Shown in pieces: positions 21,463-21,531 of a stretch of 21,531 nucleotides of DNA. A model generated the notes under the pieces. The model ran no database searches, was not told the DNA's origin, and saw only the letters and a list, made by a program, of their open reading frames with translations. Positions within the stretch are counted from its first letter, which is position 1. Every line of letters starts with the position of its first letter. Position numbers and translations under genes: made by a program. Location of the stretch: the NCBI GenBank assembly GCA_964446745.1, contig CAYURR010000030.1, positions 1-21,531 on the forward strand, written 5' to 3'. The DNA is from CAYURR01 sp964446745 (GTDB lineage Bacteria; Bacillota; Clostridia; Lachnospirales; WQUN01).

Positions 21463-21531
21463 CCAACCCCCTCCCCCCTCACACCAAATTCTTACTCGCC
21501 AACAAATGATAGTGCTTCCCAAGTGACGTAA

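Noticed and set aside
1..21531. CRISPR array
   Set aside because: No set of regularly spaced identical repeats was seen; the only exact close repeat is the two-copy one at 2711-2745.

Overview
The window looks like chromosomal DNA of a low-to-mid GC Gram-positive anaerobe of the Clostridia type. Supporting signs are AGGAGG-like ribosome sites, sigma-A-type promoters, TTG and GTG starts, LytTR/GHKL and XRE-membrane regulators, hairpin-plus-T-run terminators, and a CopA-type ATPase beside a SafE/cupredoxin fusion. The genus cannot be fixed from the sequence. Base composition is uneven: about 12.4-19.0 kb is visibly GC-richer, while 19.15-20.9 kb is AT-rich and ends in transposase debris, which suggests an acquired segment.

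Layout. (1) 1-711: 3' part of an XRE regulator with a glycine-rich decapeptide-repeat tail. (2) 717-4446, minus strand: a LytTR response regulator, a broken GHKL histidine kinase, then a secreted and membrane-anchored serine hydrolase. The hydrolase promoter carries a perfect 16-bp direct repeat that may be the LytTR operator. (3) 4489-8807, plus strand: a COG2509-type FAD protein and a large dCache/poly-HAMP chemoreceptor, closed by a bidirectional terminator. (4) 8811-11411, minus strand: a YjdF-like (DUF2238) membrane protein and a dCache-PAS-GGDEF diguanylate cyclase. (5) 11532-12421, plus strand: an XRE regulator with membrane helices. (6) 12430-16145, minus strand: a copper operon with an HMA-SafE-cupredoxin fusion and CopA. 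(7) 16278-19007, minus strand: a multi-helix membrane protein, an OmpR-type regulator and a sensor kinase whose external domain has a CxxC-x5-C cluster. These lie directly upstream of the copper operon and are its likely regulator. (8) 19170-20119, minus strand: a tightly coupled two-gene AT-rich module whose proteins share an N-x-G-I-I-S-T-G-x-N motif. (9) 20400-20924: a frameshifted IS4-family transposase remnant. (10) 20925-21531: a terminator and one doubtful small ORF.

How the parts fit. Regions 6 and 7 make a coherent copper sensing and export block. The cysteine-bearing sensor kinase and its regulator probably control the fusion protein, which would acquire and hand over Cu(I), and CopA, which exports it. 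Regions 3 and 4 give two dCache ligand sensors with different outputs, chemotaxis and cyclic-di-GMP. Region 2 looks like a cell-density or peptide-responsive circuit that has lost its sensor. The least explained part is the pair at 19.2-20.1 kb. It looks like a small accessory module of a membrane-anchored and a soluble partner, and is the best candidate here for an undescribed system.
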